The position numbers were made by a program, and so were the translations under genes. 64,000 nucleotides of DNA from Glandiceps talaboti (taxonomy: Eukaryota > Hemichordata > Enteropneusta > Spengelidae): contig NC_135570.1 in NCBI RefSeq assembly GCF_964340395.1, positions 13,996,322 to 14,060,321 on the forward strand, read 5' to 3'. Below are positions 54,501 through 61,000 of this stretch, one piece after another (position 1 is the first letter of the stretch; every line of letters begins with the position of its first letter). The notes below the pieces were generated by a model. It was not told where the DNA came from. It worked only from the letters and a program-made list of their open reading frames with translations, and ran no database searches.

Positions 54501-57500
54501 GGAAATCAAGCTATAGGCAAACTAAGGCCTAATGGGTCATATAACAACTTTAAAACTAATGAACTGATGTTCATTTCAGTATCCTGTCCAGTCAACACCT
54601 GCCAGACCTGTGTCACAGGGTATGCAACAGACATGAATGGTTGTGAAACGTGTCAGTGTAAACAGCCAATAGGACAAGGTGTCTGTGAACCTGTCAACTC
54701 TGATAACTGCCCCATGACATGTCCATTCGGATTGGCTACCAATGAAATGAAGTGTGAAGTATGCAGATGCAAGAACCCATGTAAGTTGTTGTGGCAACAA
54801 TCAATTGTAGTTTAGTTCTTTCATGATGTTTAGATGTTCATTTTCCACTGTGTTTCCATACTACCATGGTAAAGTAAAGTAAAATAAATGATAGTTTGTG
54901 AACCATACCTCACTCTCATATGCACAACAAACTAAAACTACATGGTCAGTACACTGCTATATAAGGTAGAAAGAATTCATAGTACAGTGACATGTGGCAC
55001 AACACATTGCCATATAAGGTAAAATGAGTAGCGCATTGCCGTATAAGGTCAAATGAATAGCACATTGCCGTATAAGGTCAAATGAATAGCACATTGCCGT
55101 ACAAGGTCAAATGAATAGCACATTGCCGTACAAGGTCAAATGAATAGCACATTGCTGTACAAGGTCAAATGAATAGCACATTGCCATATAAGGTCAAATG
55201 AATTATATAGCACATTGCCATATAAGGTAACATGAATAACATATTGCCATATAAGGTGAATAACACTGTACTTACTAGATAACATTTTTGAAACATTGTT
55301 ATATACTCTCGTTTGCCCTTCCGTATATTCAACTGGCATGAATATTTGTATTAAGACATTTCCATTCATGCATTTGTTTTGTTTGTTTGTTTGTTTTTTG
55401 TGTTTTTTTGCTTTTGTTTTTGTTTTATGTGATATGTATATATTACTGTCACAGTGTATGTTTAAATATTTTTGGGTTTTTTATTTACCTTTCTTTGCTG
55501 ATGTATTTAGTTATTATATCTAATTCCTTTACCTTTTCTTTTCGACTTCTGGCAAATACATATAATGAACACATTGCCCTATAAGGTAAAATGAATAGCA
55601 CATTGCCATATAGGGTAAAAAGGACTATTTCATTTCCATATAAGGTAAAAAGAACAGTACATGTCCATAGAGGTGAAGTAGATTAAAAATACATTGCCAT
55701 AGAAGGTAAACGGAATAGCGCATTACCATATAAGGTAAAATGAATAGCACAATACCATATAAGGTAAAAGGAATAATTCATTTCCATATAAGGTAAAAAG
55801 AAAAGTACTTGTCCAAAGAAGGTGAAATCGAGAATAGCATTTTATCATACATGTATAAGGTAAACTGAATATTTTGCATTATCTTGTTTATGGTGGTACA
55901 AATATCAAAATAGCTGAAAGTTATTTTGCTTGTAAGCAAATTACAAACAAGACATTTTAAAAAAAATTTTGAATTTATCTTCTTGACAGCTGTAACTGAC
56001 TTGATGGTTTGGCATCAAATTGTTATTCAACTGACTCCTAGACATGAGATGCCATTCTTTTCCATGGCTCTGATGAGCAAACTAACAACCACAACCACAA
56101 CTACCACTACAACTACTACCAAGTGTCCTGAAACAACATGTACAAAATACTGTCTGCATGGCTACATCACTGATTCTGAAACTGGATGCCAGACCTGTAC
56201 TTGTAAAGAAAGTAGGTATAATTTTATTGTGCTTTGCTACCGAATATTTTCAAAAAATTTCATTATGAGTTTTGATAAATTTGAGTCATGTAGGCTTGAG
56301 TGATTTTATGTACAATATCTTTGGCCAAAAAGTAAAAAAAAAATTGCGTGCACGGATGATTTTTGATAAATTTACAAAATTTATCACCAAAAAAGTCTCA
56401 AATATCATTTTTCTGATACATTTTTGACAGATTTGAGGAAAACTTATAAGCTTCAATAATGTGAAATACAAAATTTAAAATTTTCACCAAAATATCCACC
56501 CAAAAAATCCTTTTTGTTCATCAGAGAACTATAATTTTTAGAGTAATGTTATTTGTATGTTGGAAGGATATGAACTACAAATTTTTACCAAAAAAAAACG
56601 TCTGAAAAAATCATTTTATATAATTTACATGTTTGATTGCATAAATTTGCCAATATTGTTTGAGTAATATGGCAGAAATTATGCATGCACTAAATATTTT
56701 TGAGGGGTGGGGCTACAGAAATTATGTAGCCATTAAATATTTTTTTTAAAGGGGGTTTACCTTTGAGGCTATTTTTGGAGATGAAGCAATATGGATATTA
56801 TGTCTCGAAATTTTCAAAACTTTGGGTTATTTTTACATAAATTGAAAATACTTTTAGCCTTATGATATTCATTTTAATAATTCAATAGTCTGAAATTCAA
56901 GTGTACATTAATATTTGATCTTTATACTGAGAATTTTTATTGTAATTTTTTTTGTAGCACCAAAACTTGGCTGTCCTGCTGTCAGCTATGGTACTATTGG
57001 TATGTGTGTCAACTTCTGTGAAGCTGATACAGAATGTCCTACCAATTCACTCTGTTGCTCTAATGGCTGTGGCAAGACTTGTATAAAGGCTACAACGTCA
57101 GGTAAATTTCAAGATTGATAAATTTTCAAACGATAGAGGCTGTTACACAGTCAACATATCTTCAAATGTCACTGCAAGACAGTACAAATGCAGCTTACTG
57201 GACAGAAAGAATGAAATACAAGTATTTTAATTAGACTTTTAATAAATTTGTAATGAAATAAATAAATATGATCTGTGGTGAAATGAACCACTTTCAGATC
57301 AAATGCACATGTGAACACATCGTACACAAACTCAAGTTCCTCCACCAGTGAGTACACTTATCCCATACTCTCATACAAACTTTAAAGTTCTTGGAACCCC
57401 CCTCTTACACACACACACATGCATGCACTCACTCATGCACATGCACAAGCACACACATAACCACATACATACACACACTTAAATATGTACAAACATACCT

Positions 57501-58019
57501 ATACAATATTACATAAATTGCACACACAGGCACACACACACACCCATACAGATTACATAACTCATTCACACATATACATCTGCACACACAATACAATATT
57601 TACTCAAAATGCATGTACACATGACAGTCACAAACCATTAGCGGTCCAAGTGCAACAAACCCGCGGGCTTGCCTGGCGAAAACGGGTGTCATAAAAGTTG
57701 TTTGCATCTCTAAAGCTGTTTGTAGCATTACTTATAATAGCCTAATAAATTAAATAACAACTAAAATGAGACGGAGATAAGGTTTGCCTCAATTGCAGTC
57801 CATGCAGACGGCCGAATTGAGGTTTTACAGCTGTTTACTTGTGTTATGTAAGAGCCCATCATCACATGTGTAAATATTGGTACTCTTTGATAACAAGTCC
57901 ACTTGCTTGGCTAATGGCTTGTCCCAGTAATGATGCATGTGCACACACACCCATACAACTGCACACAATACAATGTTATACAAGCTGTGCACATACATGC
58001 ATACACGTGTGTGTGCATG

Positions 58020-58079
<60 letters not shown>

Positions 58080-61000
58080 TACACACCACACCGGCGTAAA
58101 AAGAACTCACCAAATGTTTATAGTCTAAGTATTTATAAGATGTAGTTCAAGTAATGTTTCATGTTAATATGTTCTTCATCTCATTTGTTTGATCTTGTTC
58201 TCAGAATGTACTGATGAGCAAGGGCTGACACGTTCAGTTGGTGATATTTGGCAGCGTGACTCATGTACCAGATGTAGCTGTGTTAATGGTGAAGTGAAAT
58301 GTACCACCATGGAATGCCAACCAGTACCAGAGAATTGCCTACCAGTCTATCAAACTGGACAGTGTTGTCCTACCTTTGAATGTCGTAAGTTTCACCAAGT
58401 GTTTCCTACTAGTCCAACCTTTGAATGTCGTAAGTTTCACCAGGTCTTTCCTACTAAACAGACCAATAGTATGATCTCACATTTGAATGTAGTAAATTTC
58501 ACCAGATGTGATGTGATATATATCCATCCTGATTAGATAATAATAATTTGCATATTTGTATTTGCATATTACAGCTGACTTCACCTGTGAGAATGAAGGC
58601 GAGATGTGGATACATGATGTATGTACTAACTGTACATGTCTGAATGGAGCTACTCACTGTATGACACAGAGTTGTCCAAAGATCAAACCCTGGTGTGAAC
58701 CTGTCTACACAGAAGACCAATGCTGTCCCGATATGAAATGTACAGGTAGGATCTCAGACATGATGATCAAATTCTTGAAAAATTGTATGAGGTAATGACA
58801 TCCAGAGCTCATTACAGGTATGTTAATCAGGCAAATAAAACATTTAGAATTAACAGTGAAAACTGAGTAAGTTTATCAGTTATATTCATATTCCATTATA
58901 TTTGCATTTTCAAAAAGTGTGAGATTAATCTACGACTGTGAAAAAGTCAAAAAGTACCTTCTTGAACATTTGTAGCTTGGTACATATCAAAATAAAGACT
59001 ACAATTTAGCTGGGGTTTGTGTCTTCAATGAAGACTTGTTCCAATTTATGTTAATCTTAGTAAAAGTCAAAATACTTACCACTGTTTAATTTTTGTTACA
59101 GGCTGTATGAGTGAGGCCAACAAACACTTTGAACACGGTCAGACTTGGAATGAAGATATGTGTACTACCTGTGTATGTCAACATGGTCAGAGTTTATGTA
59201 CATCCATGACATGTCCTACACCTAAACCAGGATGTACTGTCATTCCTAAAGATGGACAATGCTGCCCAACTGTTATTTGTCAAACTGGTAAGGGAAATAT
59301 AATGTAAAAATATTACTCTAATTCTAGTTCCAATATGAATCACATTGTTTTTAAAGGCCAATTTTATTCAAGTAGAAAAAATATGAAAGTACAGCGGAAG
59401 AAACTTAACTGTGCAGAATTGACAGTCAGCATGAACACAGTTGTTGCATATGTCTGTTTCTTGTACATGGTAATTTATATAAATTGTGATACAATTGTTG
59501 CATTTGTCTGTGTCTCTCAGTCATGACTAACATCGCTAATGGACAGCTTTATGTTGTCACATCAGTGCAGTATGGTCGTATCTGCCTATACAATTGCATA
59601 GCAGATGCGACCTTTCTGCATTGACGCGATGATATGCAAATATGATGTGATGCATGAGTTTGTTTTACCAGTCAAAATTATTACACTAAAAGTGTCTTTC
59701 ATGTTTTATTAATGAAACCGATAGAGACACATGCAAGTACTGTATCTGTCAATTCTGCACAGCTAAGTTTCTTATGCTGTATTAACGAGAGGTTTTGACT
59801 CAAACCTCTAGCCTTGTCTTGTTCAATTGCTGCCACTAGAGGGCATAGTAGCAAATGGTTGATGTGGAATGTCAAACACATGCAGTCCACCTTCCCATAA
59901 AATCTGCTGTTTAATAATATCTTTATTTCTTGTGTGTAGATGAAGATGAACCATGCACGTCAGCTTGGAAGTCAGTTCCTACCATGATGTTGATGGGTGA
60001 AGCTGTCCCTGTATTTGGCAGTTTTGTACCAGTTTGTGATGTGAATGGATTTTTCAATGCTACACAGTGTCACTCTATGACTGGTGTGTGCTGGTGTGTA
60101 GATAGGTTTGGTAAAGAGAAACCAGGAACTCACACTCGTAATGGAATGCCACAGTGTGGTAGGTTCAACTATTTCACATCATTTCAATCAGTCAATCAAT
60201 CAAATTTCTATAGGTCCGATTTCCAGAGCAATGTTCCGTTCAGTAGTGCTGCATGGCTACAGCACACTATATGCTTTGGTGAACAAACAAGTCTTCAGTT
60301 TTGTTTTGGAACAATCCAGGCTGGAGGCTTGGCAAATGTCAAGTGGCAAAGAGTTCCATAGTTTGGGGGGCGACAAATGAGAATGAACGACCTCCATAGG
60401 TGACTTGTCTGTCATTTAAATATATACAGTGCATAATATAAGAATTGTGTATTTTCTCTTTTCATCACAAGTGCTATTTGAATACAAGAACATTACGTTA
60501 CACATTGAAATGTCATTTCACATAAAAACATAAACTTATAAATTTTCATGTGAAAAATAGGCATATTGTAAATACAAATCAGATGGAATATCTTCCGATA
60601 TTGTGCCCAGACTGTGTCAATTGCCAGACCTTACAATTGGTGACTCCAGGATAGACTGTAGACTGTCTGGGCAGTTTGCCCTGGCCTTGGCCTTTCCACA
60701 GTGACATGATAACAGGTTTGCATCATAGCCCAGTTATGAAGTCCAAAACCTTAATATGTAGAATGTTGTCATATGTCTGTATGTGTGTGTCTCCATCATG
60801 TGAACAATACCAACGCAAAAAAAAATTCAAAATAAATTTTCAACAAAAATATGAAAACAGAGACCTCAGTTTGAAGTGGAATAATTGATGGTACTATTTG
60901 TCATAATTTTCTAAATAAGGTGTTTTTCTCTTTTTTTACTTCATTTAACTTGCTGTTGTAGAAATTGAAACCTGCATGGACCCCTATGGTACAATGTATA

